This document shows, piece after piece, positions 1 to 11,500 of a stretch of 64,000 nt of DNA. The position numbers and the translations under genes are program-made. Each line of letters begins with the position of its first letter. Within the stretch, counting starts at the first letter, position 1. The notes under the pieces are model-generated. The model saw only the letters and a list, made by a program, of their open reading frames with translations, ran no database searches and was not told where the DNA came from. This stretch comes from Beroe forskalii (taxonomy: Eukaryota; Ctenophora; Nuda; Beroida; Beroidae), in assembly GCA_011033025.1 (NCBI GenBank), contig WFMF01000014.1, positions 1 through 64,000 on the forward strand, written 5' to 3'.

Positions 1-7
1 AGACGGA

Positions 8-197
8 GTCAGATTTTTTATTTAAGCCTCCAAAACTTTTTTGGCTCCATTTGTTCCTGAGTGTTGAGGAATTTAGTTTTCCGAGTCAGAAAACTAAATT
101 CCTCTGGAACAAATGGAGCCAAATTTTTTATTTAGACCTCCAAACATTGCCCTAACCAGGGCCCTGGTTACGCGCACGAAGTGCGCGGCGCGTATCG
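8..197. repeat. 190-bp direct repeat, copy 1 (hairpin-forming)
   Basis: This stretch reads the same as 6151-6340, base for base as far as I can compare. Inside it, TTGGCTCCATTTGTTCC pairs with GGAACAAATGGAGCCAA, and AGGAATTTAGTTTT pairs with AAAACTAAATTCCT, giving a strong hairpin. The text resembles the centre of the foldback elements at 14871-16154 and 37325-38533, so it is probably the core of another member of that kind. Confidence 0.75.
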
Positions 198-3100
198 CGC
201 ACAGTGGCTGCATAGGAACAAATTATCGCGCGATCGCGAATTTCGCGCGCTCCGAAAAAGAATTTGCAAACATTCAGCGTACTACAAATGTGACACTGCG
301 CGGCGCCTGTGCCGCGCGGTGTCACAATTTGGCAATTTTTGATTTTTTGAATTTGTGTGAATTCCGCCGCGTAATTCAGACTTCGGATTCTTAATTTGAT
401 AATTACGTTGCAATGCTGAATGCAACCATTGAATATTGTGATTGAATATTGTGATTAGTAAATTGCTGTTTGCCTAGTGAAATCCTCGGATCCGTTCAAA
501 TCATTAAAACCCGGAATGTTAACCTTTATATTCGCAAAGGTTTATAACGTCGAGTCTATTTATAAGGACCCGGAATGTTAACCTTAACCTTTTAAGCTTT
601 TTATATTCGTTTTGGAAAAGGCAAAACTCTCGGTTAGAATTTAAAATTAGGACCTGTAAGGAATTTCCTTTTTCAATTTATACCTTAAAAGTCACGAAGG
701 CCAAATCCTGAGCGAGTCCATTTATAAGGACCTCGAATATGATCTTGAAGTTTGAAATTGCTAAGTCAAGATCCTCGAGACCGTTTACAAGGACCTGGAA
801 TGTTTTTAGGTACGCTTAACCTTTAAAATATCAGGGGTGAAGTCCTCGCTGCCGGGATTTTCAATTTTTGACAATTGTGCCGTGATTGATAAATGAATAT
901 CTTCATTGTTTTCGGACTTATTGCTCTTAACCACGGCCACAGTATAGTTAGGATCTGGATTAAGGTTTTCATGAGGACCAGGGTCTGTATAACTATTATA
1001 AAACTATAGATTCGCATTCACAAGAAATATCTTATTTGTACAATTCACAATTATCATAATCAGTGCATTTATAGGTATACCTTTATCAGTTTAATAGTTA
1101 ACGAGCATGATTTAGATTATGAATGAGCCGAGCAATAGCATTAAGCGGCATCAATCATAATCATATCCATCAGCATTATGATCTTGAGCGATGAATTCAA
1201 ATTCAAAAGTGTCAGTGCCGCCTTTTCCATATTTCTATTTCACTTGAAAATACAAAACACGTCCCGCTACAAAACTCCCGCATTTTATAATCGTACGAAA
1301 CCTTGGGCTACATTAAGTACCGCCGTATACGATGTACGTAATATTTTAACAATATTCACTGAATGTTTGGAATCTGCCACTTTGATACACCCTTTCCCTC
1401 GAAAGAAATCAGACAATTCCTTATACTCCTTAATTTCATAAATATTTTGTGGTTCCCGTAGTCTGGCGTAAGGAAACACCCAGTCTGCCTCCAGCCATCA
1501 TGACTTCAAAGCCATGAGTTGCAGTGTGACTGTTAGTGTTAGATCATCATCTAATTCTGCCGTTCTAATGTTATTGTTTATATTTCCTGCAGTACAAAAA
1601 AGTAGGAACAGCTATTTTATGATATGCTCATTATATGCTTTGAGTGACGAGTGAGAAAGAGATACTCAATGCTTTCTTATTGCTCCATCGGTATCCTTTA
1701 AACTTTTAAAGCTTAAATCCTGAGACGTACGATCGCGCGGAAAATCATCGCGCAAATAATTCTTCGCGCGATCATTTCGCATTTTAGTACCAAACCTACC
1801 TTCCTAAAAACTGATCCATTAACTATAATTATTTTTCGCTCTGTTGGCCGTGTCTGTCACGTGGTAGCCACCTAGCGGCCACGTGGTGACCACATGACGG
1901 ACCTTGTGGCAGGCAGTTACCACGTGACTGGGTCACCTGACCGTGTCACGTGACTTTGACTTGACCTGCCCCATCAGAATGATCCGATTTCAAACTTACT
2001 ATAGCAAATCTACAAATATCCACGCACGAAAAATTGGCGGTTGTATGTCATTGACTTGCTACTTTGATACCTAATAATGAGCCTGAATATATCAAGGCAA
2101 AAGTTACTGCACCCATGTACGTGACACATGATGGTATTCCATTACCTATGGAGTAAAAACTTGGATACGGGCCAATATGAATATTCTGGATGTCACACGA
2201 GAGGGGAAGAGCATAGTTGCGTCATAGGTAGTTAGAATTTTTTCGTCGTCAGGTTATGAAAACGTATTGAAATTAAGAATAAGTATAATCACGTAATGAT
2301 TGCTTTAAAAAAGAATCCACCCTTATCCTATGCCGTAATAATTGGAACTTCATTCATTCATGGATACGATCATAGGCGTTGCGAATGGTGTAGATTACAG
2401 AAATGCTACAATAAACATTAGACAAATGGATTGTGCCGTGACGCGGGTACCTACTACCTTTTAAGTAATTAGCATGTTTTTTCTCTCCATCATACGGTTT
2501 ATGTACTTGAGCGCACATGATTGATACTATCTGTGAACCTGGAGCATAAAATGATTAAAACATTGGTAGTCAACAGCAAATGCGAAGAGCAAGCGCACAA
2601 TCCGTAAAAATTTCTGAAGTGACTGCATTTACTTCCTATCAATTACAAGTACCGCAGCTGATCCTCCTGAGCTTGCCGTTCCATAAATCTCGTATTTTCT
2701 CCTCCATTCAACCTGACCGGGTCACGTGTTCTAGAGTGAATTATGCGTAGCACGCGGAACTGACGTGGCAGACATATCAGCCAGTAATGTAGCTGCATTG
2801 AAGTCACTAGTAGAAGCTCAAATGCCACGAGACAGGGTCAGGGAGGCCCGTAGCGGGCTGCTATTGGTGCACAAAGTCACGTGAATGAAAATGCATGATT
2901 GCATGCATTTAGGTCAACTTTTTGACGGCAATCGATCCCTCTTATCTCCATATTTCCAAGCAAAGAGTTGTCGTAATATCGTGTCGCCTTCGGCACTCCA
3001 CTCTGTTACACGACCAATAACTACTCTTGAAATTCATCAAGATTTCTCTCAAAGGCAACACCTACCTGTGATATGTCTAATTGTGTGGTAAATAGAAATT

Positions 3101-3480
3101 ACCAGCCGACAGAAATTTGTAAATGGGATGCCATTGCCAGGAAAAACATAGTACAGACTTGTTCTGAGAATAGCAGAAAATCGTGATCCATCATCGCCGC
3201 CATTACACGTGAGGAAGGGAAACGTTTGCCATTTCCTCTTCATCCCGAGTGCAAGGATGCTGCACACAAGAATACGGGGTGAGACATCATTAATTCTTCA
3301 AATTTACCAGTACAATCAATTGAGTGACGCAATTTGAACAGCCTATCATTCGTGACGTGTATGATCAGCTTCTATCTCATCCTACTGACTAATTAGACAA
3401 TAAAGGTGAAACTTTAGTAATCAGATCACCCCATCAGGCCTGGAATTTCTCTTTGACGTGTTAGCTACACTCAATCTGAT
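198..3480. other. Gene-free DNA with E-box cluster
   Basis: No coding region is supported here. At about 500-800 there are imperfect repeats built on the phrase AAGGACCCGGAATGTTAACC. At 1858-1952 four CACGTG palindromes lie within 95 bases, with further ones near 2724 and 2877. Short open frames look like chance. Confidence 0.5.
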
Positions 3481-3510
3481 TGTTTACCTTACTCGATCGT
3501 CCCATCCACT

Positions 3511-3655
3511 CAGCATCAAGACGGCCCCACCTGATAGCTTTGGGATGCTGTGAGTGGCTAGCCGGTGCAGAAGAAGCCCCATGCAAACATCCAATCAGCA
3601 TCAAGACTTTCCCCACCTGATAGCTTTTGGGCAGCTGTGAGTGGCTAGCCTCTTG
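3511..3655. repeat. Two-unit tandem repeat, period about 85 bp
   Basis: The phrase CAGCATCAAGAC followed by CCCCACCTGATAGCTTT and GTGAGTGGCTAGCC occurs from 3511 and again from 3596. The units differ by a few bases and small indels. Confidence 0.8.
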
Positions 3656-6150
3656 GAGGAGCTTTGGAGGAGCGTGATTTTTCATCGCTCTTCTCTGTTC
3701 ATGTTAGGGGGTCAGAAGCGTCTGCAGCTATATTTTCATAGAATTGATATGTTGTTTTTCAGTCGCATATCCCGTTTCAGCTATACGTTTCAGACAACAA
3801 TTTTTGACCAGCCATTTCATAACCAGCATTCCTAACACTTATAATAGTTAACGACCGGCTTCTAATTTTAATGTGGCAACAGCTGTTCCCAACGAGTAAA
3901 TTTGTAATTGTAGGTATTATAATCAGGATTTTTAAACAAGATCATGCTGTATACATGATATAATTATAAAGGCCGTTTTGACCATGACTGGATGTTTTAA
4001 TTCAGTAATACCTACTACCTATATCAGTCGTTCTATAAATGGGGTAGGTACTGGTTCTGATATAGTGATAAGACCAAATTTTTTAAACCATTTTAACTTT
4101 TAAACCGACCTAACTTTCCGCAGGAAATGACAATACCTATAGGTACCTAAGTCCTAAAATATGGAAGTGGAACACGCAATCTCAATATCGATCTGGAGCT
4201 TCAAAGTGATCTGTTTGGGTTTTATTTTATCTGAGGTTATTTTTTTTACGATCTAACTTTCAACATTTTATTTCGTACACAAGCACGATCATGCATTTGA
4301 CCATGCACATTTGAGGCCAATCGTCGGAGGCTGTACGTACGTTTTGGTACGACTAATGGATTACCATAACCATTGGACAAGATTCACAACTCTAATGACC
4401 ATTCTAGTTTTTAATACAATCTTCAATAAATGAATTTAGATTATACTTATATCATATTTATAATTATAATGCAGGTGTTAGAATTTTGACGATCTTCGGA
4501 CAAGCATCACGAAATGGCACGCTACAGCCTGAGCCAGTATAACAGGAGCAGCGTATCTAAACTTTGGATCAGTAGGTATTTTTAACGTTTTTTTTTCAAT
4601 TCCATTTCTATTGTAATTGAATGCGACGAGATAGGATTGTACGGAATCAGAATTTTTGCATGTGTGATCCAGGGCTTCATGGACTATAGAGTCAATAATT
4701 TATAATTATAACGTCGAGCGTTTCTACACAATGATTTTAAGCTTTTGAAATTAATGTTCAGATTATTCTAATTTATCATTTTATCCATTATCACACAATC
4801 ACAGCATATTTGCTATTGTGAAATTGACTCGACTGTCGGATCATTATACTCAATTATACCTATACTCTAACGTTTTCTGCCGTTATGCTCAGTTATTTTC
4901 AGTCCGTTATGCTCCTGAACTTCTTGAACTTGATGTTGGAAAGTTACTGGTCGATGTTGGGATTCCAGAACTTCCTTGACAGAAAATCTCGGACGGAAGC
5001 TGGAGATCATGAGATTGGGCAGCAGCAGTCTTTCCACTCTCGAACATGGAATCCTCAACGACGACAGAAACTGCATGGTACAGCGTTTTAAAAAGTACGG
5101 CGTTTAATGAGACTGAGAGTGAGTTCGAGGAAATGTTGACAGTTGCAACGGGTGCAAGTTGACGTTGGGTCGTTGGGAATAGGAATACGACGGGTTTGAA
5201 TATTCAGCGCTGAGGTAATAAAATACGCCAATTATTTAGCTATTAATTGAGGAGTGAATAGTGATCAATAAGTTATTAACCAATCGAAAGCCGAACGCAT
5301 AACTTTTAACGCAGGACGGTGGTGCTTATCAGTGTCAAATAGAATATCTGAATATAGAATATAACCTACCCGATCAGGCCAGTGCTGATTTTAATTGCCA
5401 AATGCCACGTCATCTGTTTATCAAGCTATAATAAAGTATAAGAGTATAATGATTTGAACTTTTCGTTGTGATGTCTGTACGGTGAATATGTTTATTTAAT
5501 TTCCTGTTTCGTTATTATAATGTGACAAAGTTTGTTTCCATTATCCAGCTGAGCTATCCATATGAATATGATTTAACGATCGTAGTGATGAATCAGGAAA
5601 GAGAAAATGCGCAAAATTATACTGTGCGCGTTCTCTCTTCTGCAAACGCGAAATGGCGAAAAATCTTTCGGTGTTCATTTTGACGGCCAATTTGAATATG
5701 ATCGCCTAGTTTCGCCTTTGTCAAACCAAAAATAAAATTAAAGATAAAGCCTTGAATTCTAATATGCCGAAGGTTTCAAGATGGACATTTGAATACTTTT
5801 TGAGTTATGGCCCCATGAAAAAGCCTTATTTTCGCGCATTTTCATCGAGAGATAACTCGGCTTTGGAATGGACTTAGAGACGAGAGAAAACATCGAATAG
5901 GGCTATCTTTCCTCTAAACAATGCAAAAAAACCCCATTGCTGTGAGTTTTTAGGAATTTCTTCGAGGTGCCTTCAAACACGGTACACTGTACGTACGTCG
6001 TAAAATTGTCTTGTCAGACGTTGTCTGACCCCTTCGCCTTCGGCGGGCGCGCGCGCGAAGCGCGCGCGTCCGCCGAAGACAAAAATTGTCCGCGCGCCGC
6101 GGAAATAATTTGTTCGCTTTGTCGTAAAATGCAGCCACTTTTTTATTTAA
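3656..6150. other. Gene-free AT-rich DNA
   Basis: Nothing recognisable as a gene. A 69-residue open frame on the minus strand at 4867-5076 has no domain I know. At about 6030-6080 there is a GC-rich perfect hairpin made of alternating GC around GCGCGCGCGAAGCGCGCGCG. The stretch 5640-5900 has the repetitive wording seen in the foldback elements elsewhere in the window. Confidence 0.45.
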
Positions 6151-6340
6151 GTCAGATTTTTTATTTAAGCCTCCAAAACTTTTTTGGCTCCATTTGTTCC
6201 TGAGTGTTGAGGAATTTAGTTTTCCGAGTCAGAAAACTAAATTCCTCTGGAACAAATGGAGCCAAATTTTTTATTTAGACCTCCAAACATTGCCCTAACC
6301 AGGGCCCTGGTTACGCGCACGAAGTGCGCGGCGCGTATCG
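6151..6340. repeat. 190-bp direct repeat, copy 2
   Basis: Second copy of the hairpin-forming repeat at 8-197, same orientation. The identity stops after GCGCGTATCG on the right, where copy 1 continues CGCACAG and this copy continues ACACCCC. Confidence 0.75.
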
Positions 6341-6429
6341 ACACCCCTGGTTAGGGGAATCGATGCAGATGTCTCAGTGTCTCACGAAACATGGTTCACA
6401 ATTTGCTTTATCAATCTAACAAGGCATTT

Positions 6430-7140
6430 TTGTTGCGCGCGGCTCGTAGGATGTTACATCGACGGACGTTGCCCCGTCTATTTCTTTTGACTGTATGGCG
6501 AGGTTGCAAAGTGCAGTGACGTCCAAATGTGGGTCAGTCTCCCATATAAACGGGAGCCTTCATTATCTATGACAATGACGTCACTCAGAAAAATATAATT
6601 AAGCGCATCTAGCGCTTTAAGCAGTTAGGTTAGGGTTCTGTTTAGGTCAAGATTAGTTAGGTTTAGGATAAGGATTAAGGTTAGGGTTTTGGTTAGGGCA
6701 ATGGTTAGGTTTAGGATATAGAAAAATTGACGTTTTGATCTGTGACGTCGCTCAGAGCCGTTTATATGGGAGACATACCCAAATGTGGAACGTTGCGCCG
6801 CGCGTGAGGGTAGGCCGGTAGGGTAACATCCTACGAGATGTTACCCTACCCGGCCCCGTGCGCGCGCAATGTTCCACGGCCACAGTTCTAGTTGTACATG
6901 AGTCACATTTGAGCTTTCGCCGCCCATGCCAGTTCCGCCCGCATAGGTGTGTGTACGCTTGCTAAACACGTATATCCCTGTCTGCGTTGTGCGGCGCGCT
7001 TCCCCGTAGGGAAGCGCCGCGCGCGTACACACACCTATGCGGGCTTAGGAATGTGTACGCGCGCAACGCAGACAGGGATATACGTGTTTAGCAAGCCACC
7101 CAGTCAGAGGAAATAGACGGCCGGCAACGTCCGACGACGC
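6430..7140. mobile_element. Nested inverted-repeat element
   Basis: The outer arms are about 6460-6493 and 7101-7136: the left reads CGACGGACGTTGCCCCGTCT and the right is its near complement. Between them are the MITE at 6523-6788, a palindrome around CTCGTAGGATGTTAC / GTAACATCCTACGAG, and a further inverted pair at about 6935-7095 sharing CACGTATATCCCTGTCTGCG. No transposase frame is present, so it is non-autonomous. Confidence 0.6.
6523..6788. mobile_element. MITE with telomere-like core
   Basis: Terminal inverted repeats of about 30 bases (left contains TCTCCCATATAAACGG at 6537-6552, right contains CCGTTTATATGGGAGA at 6758-6773) enclose about 90 bases of degenerate TTAGGG-like text (GTTAGGTTAGGG, AAGGTTAGGG, GGTTAGGGCAATGGTTAGG). 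TGACGTC-type motifs sit just inside both arms. No coding capacity. Confidence 0.6.
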
Positions 7141-8501
7141 GCGGCGCTTGCCGTCGTTTCATTCGTGATGACGTGATCGTCGTTAGCACTTGGTTAACTG
7201 AAGAAAAAGGTGGTTTCATTTTCTAGAGGAGGGTACATCAACATGACCAAATGATTTAACTTAAGGCGATGAAAACGCACTATATTAATGAACGGTTGAA
7301 AAACGAAGTGCATATATAGAAGAGCACTCATATTATCAATTACAAAATACCAATCAAGCACGCCCTAGTACGCAGGGGGCTTTGTCAGGTTTAACGCAAC
7401 AACAGGGATGGTGCTAGTTTTCTGGCAAGATCTCTATTTCCTTGACACCACCCCATATCATATTCATAGTCACAACCTTATCGGATATGATTATAACGGA
7501 CCAAGGTTTCACGGTCCATCAAATTTTGAAAAAAATCGAAATTCTCGGGTATATTTTTCCTATTTTCTTTCACGATCTTTTTGAAATTATTATTAAAATT
7601 TTCATATCGCAGTTTGACTTTGAGTAATCTGTGCGTGAGATCAAGTGAAATATTTGCGTACGTCTCCTTAAAAATAAAATTTCAAGAGGAAATTCAAATC
7701 CCTGACAAATCCCTGACACATATAATGTCCGTGATAATGATGTCCGATAAGGTATCTTTTTTTCATTTTTACACATTGCTCGCATGGAACTCAAACTAAA
7801 TGCTTTAAAAGGGTTGAATAATTAATTAAAACAATTATAAATATTCAAGTAAAATTAACATTTACCCAGAGATGATCTTGGGGAGCACGTTAAAACGTTC
7901 AATGATACGATAAAGTTTAAAATCAGTGGATGATCATTGATTTTGATCGTTGATAATTCTGAAATTCTCATTTCATCTTCCGAGCTTTCTATTTGAAATT
8001 GATTATCGAAGGAAATTATGAAAATATTCAAAAAAATCCACACAGTAATTGTAAGTTACAACTTACAATTACACAATTCTTAAAATGCTTCAATATTGAA
8101 TGCCTCGTCGAGTGACACTATGGTGTCCTGAACTTTTGAGCTGTAAGTGTTAATCTTATTCAAGAAATAACAATAATAACAGCAGAGGGTTGCTGTCCAG
8201 GGTCGTATCACCGGTCAAGTTTGTGACAATTTAATAAATCATGTACACCAAACTTTATCAATGCCGTTTTGTGTCACAAAAGGCGATTGGAAAAATTATA
8301 ATAACTTAAATAGAAAATAATTGTTTTTGATGATAAAAAGTGAAAGAGTAATGACACCATCTACTAGTCGAAAATATAGCACTAGCAGATGATGGAACAT
8401 CAATACAGAAAAGGGATAAACGTTTTGCCATAATATGATCCGCAAAGGTCATCAGCATAAATAATAATTACTTCTCGTTATTCATCAATACATCTTGGCA
8501 T
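7141..8501. other. Gene-free AT-rich DNA 3' of Mgm101
   Basis: No coding signal. A short perfect palindrome, GTAATTGTAAGTTACAACTTACAATTAC in structure, lies at about 8044-8072. The rest is AT-rich and unremarkable. Confidence 0.5.
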
Positions 8502-11500
8502 TCAGTATGACTTCTGATAAGATGTTTTCTTGAAGGGCCAAGTCCAGTCTTCGTCTTTCCGTCTCCAGAGATGAGCCTTTCTGCCGTTGGAAACGTTCTC
8601 CACCCATTCCTGGGTGGCGTGACGGCTCTTCCAACTGTCACTCCACGACTTGTTCCACAACTCAGACGCCACTCCTGCAACATAGTGAAAATAAGGAGGG
8701 CCAGCAACTTACATTAGAAATCATCAATTTGTTAACCTAGAACAGCGATTCATAGCATTTATAGATGGGCTAAACCATTCATGTCATAATCACGATTCAT
8801 GCGCATTTCACCGTATGAAACTCTTCCCTAAGATACTCCCAAGCAGAACTGGGTAAGGGTTGGTATAAATATTATACCAATCCTCAATGCTCACCTAGGT
8901 CCTTGCAGCAGCGGGAGAGAGCGTTAGTCTTGATCTTCTCAGTAGCCTCAGAGTAGTACTGCTTGCCAGGGAAGAAGGGGGTCTCCCCGAAGGCTTGAGA
9001 CACGAACCTCCCGTGGCAGTACAGGGAATACTCTCTGATCATGGTGAGGAACTGCTCTGAGGGGGTTAGAGGGTGAGGAACTGCTCTGAGGGGGTTAGAG
9101 GGTGAGGAACTGCTCTGAGGGGGTTAGAGGGTGAGGAACTGCTCTGAGGGGGTTAGAGGGTGAGGAACTGCTCTGAGGGGGTTAGAGGGTGAGGAACTGC
9201 TCTGAGGGGGGGTAGGAGGTTATGGAACTGCTCTGAGGGGGGTAGGAGGGTGAGGAACTGCTCTGAGGGGGGTTAGAGGGTGAGGAACTGCTCTGAGGGG
9301 GTAAGAGGGTGAGGGACTGCTCTGAGGGGGTTAGAGGGTGAGGGACTGCTCTGAGGGGGTTAGAGGGTGAGGAACTGCTCTGAGGGGGTTAGAGGGTATG
9401 GAACTGCTCTGAGGGGGGTTAGAGGGTGAGGAACTGCTCTGAGGGGGTTAGAGGGTGAGGAACTGCTCTGAGGGGGTTAGAGGGTGAGGAACTGCTCTGA
9501 GGGGGGTTAGAGGGTGAGGAACTGCTCTGAGGGGGTTAGAGCGTGAGGAACTGCTCTGAGGGGGTTAGAGGGTGAGGAACTGAGGAAGAGGACTTACTGA
9601 TTACCAGGCGTCATGAACTCATGAAGACCTTACATTCTATATTATTAGCACACACTTTCAAACAAACCAATTACTTGTGAAGGAAAAGGAGACAGAAAGC
9701 AGAGAAGTGTAGGATTAAGGAATCATTAATCAAGAAGGTGTGGGGAAAGAGGAACTAGGGAAAGGGAGTTGGGGAAGAGTTAGAGGAAAGAGTGAGGGGG
9801 TTTTAAGAGGGAGAAAATAAGGTTTTCAGAGAGCCTGGAAAAGGGGAACTTGGGGTGAAGAGTGACTCATTGTATGGACTATAGATAGGGTAGAAGCAGG
9901 GTGATAAATGAAATAAAAGGGATAATAGTGTCATGGGTATCATTAACAATGAGAGGACGTTGGAGATTGGAGGTGGGCAATAGAGGAATGTAACTTGATG
10001 ATTACGAGTTCTGTAAGTCCTTATATCAAGTTGTATTTTAATCTACGAACTACAGTACAGAAGTGCTGTAGTCCGAACAGTCCATATCTCAGGGTTACAA
10101 ATGGCAATTATCGCCACTCACTGTCTCCCTTGTCTGAGAGGTCTAGTTCCTTCATTTCAGAGCAGGGCACGAGGGCCCAGCCGCCCACATCAAACGCAGA
10201 GTTCAGGATTTCCTTGTAGTGTTCAGCAGACACCCGCAGCGTCCCGTCTCTTGAGAGCATCACCTGGGAGACAGGGACTTTATTTCCTAAACTATCAGGG
10301 GGACAGGGCCTTTATTACCTGGGGAGACAGGGCCTTTATTACCTGGGGAGACAGGGCCTTTATTTCCTGGGGAGACAGGACCTTTATTTCCTGGGGAGAC
10401 AGGACCTTTATTTCCTAAACTATCTGGGGAGACAGGGCCTTTATTTCCTGAATTAACTGGGGAGACAGGGCCTTTATTACCTGGGGAGACAGGGCCTTTA
10501 TTACCTGGGGAGACAGGGCCTTTATTTCCTGGGGAGACAGGGCCTTTATTACCTGGGGAGACAGGGCCTTTATTACCTGGGGAGACAGGGCCTTTATTAC
10601 CTGGGGAGACAGGGCCTTTATTACCTGGGGAGACAGGGCCTTTATTACCTGGGGAGACAGGGCCTTTATTACCTGGGGAGACAGGGCCTTTATTACCTGG
10701 GAGACAGGGCCTTTATTTCCTAAACTATCTGGGGAGACAGGGCTTTTATTTCCTGATTTAACTGGGGAGACAGGGCCTTTATTTCCTGGGGAGACAGGGC
10801 CTTTATTACCTGGGGAGACAGGGCCTTTATTTCCTGGGGAGACAGGGCCTTTATTTCCTGATTTAACTGGGGAGACAAGGCCTTTATTACCTGGGGAGAC
10901 AGGGCCTTTATTTCCTGGGGAGACAGGGCCTTCATTACCTGGGGAGACAGGACCTTTATTTCCTAAACTATCTGGGGAGACAGGGCTTTTATTTCCTGAT
11001 TTAACTGGGGAGACAGGGCCTTTATTTCCTGGGGAGACAGGGCCTTTATTACCTGGGGAGACAGGGCCTTTATTACCTGGGGAGACAGGGCCTTTATTTC
11101 CTGATTTAACTGGGGAGACAGGGCCTTTATTACCTGGGGAGACAGGGCCTTTATTTCCTGGGGAGACAGGGCCTTCATTACCTGGGGAGACAGGACCTTT
11201 ATTTCCTAAACTATCTGGGGAGACAGGGCTTTTATTTCCTGATTTAACTGGGGAGACAGGGCCTTTATTACCTGGGGAGACAGGGCCTTTATTACCTGGG
11301 GAGACAGGGCCTTTATTTCCTGGGGAGACAGGGCCTTTATTTCCTGATTTAACTGGGGAGACAAGGCCTTTATTTCCTAAACTAACGGGGGAGACAGGGA
11401 CTTTATTACCTGGGGAGACAGGGCCTTTATTACCTGAGGAGAAAGGGCCTTTATTTCCTGGGGAGACAGGGCCTTCATTACCTGGAGAGACAGGGCCTTC

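Noticed and set aside
4867-5076. 69-residue minus-strand frame as a small gene or first exon
   Set aside because: Reasonable composition but no domain, no recognisable continuation exon and an overlapping plus-strand frame of equal length.
8-6340. 190-base direct repeats as LTRs of a retroelement
   Set aside because: No coding parts between them, no TG...CA ends, and each repeat is itself a hairpin, unlike an LTR.
6620-6720. Interstitial telomere left by chromosome fusion
   Set aside because: The tract is short, very degenerate and lies between inverted repeats, so a MITE core explains it better.
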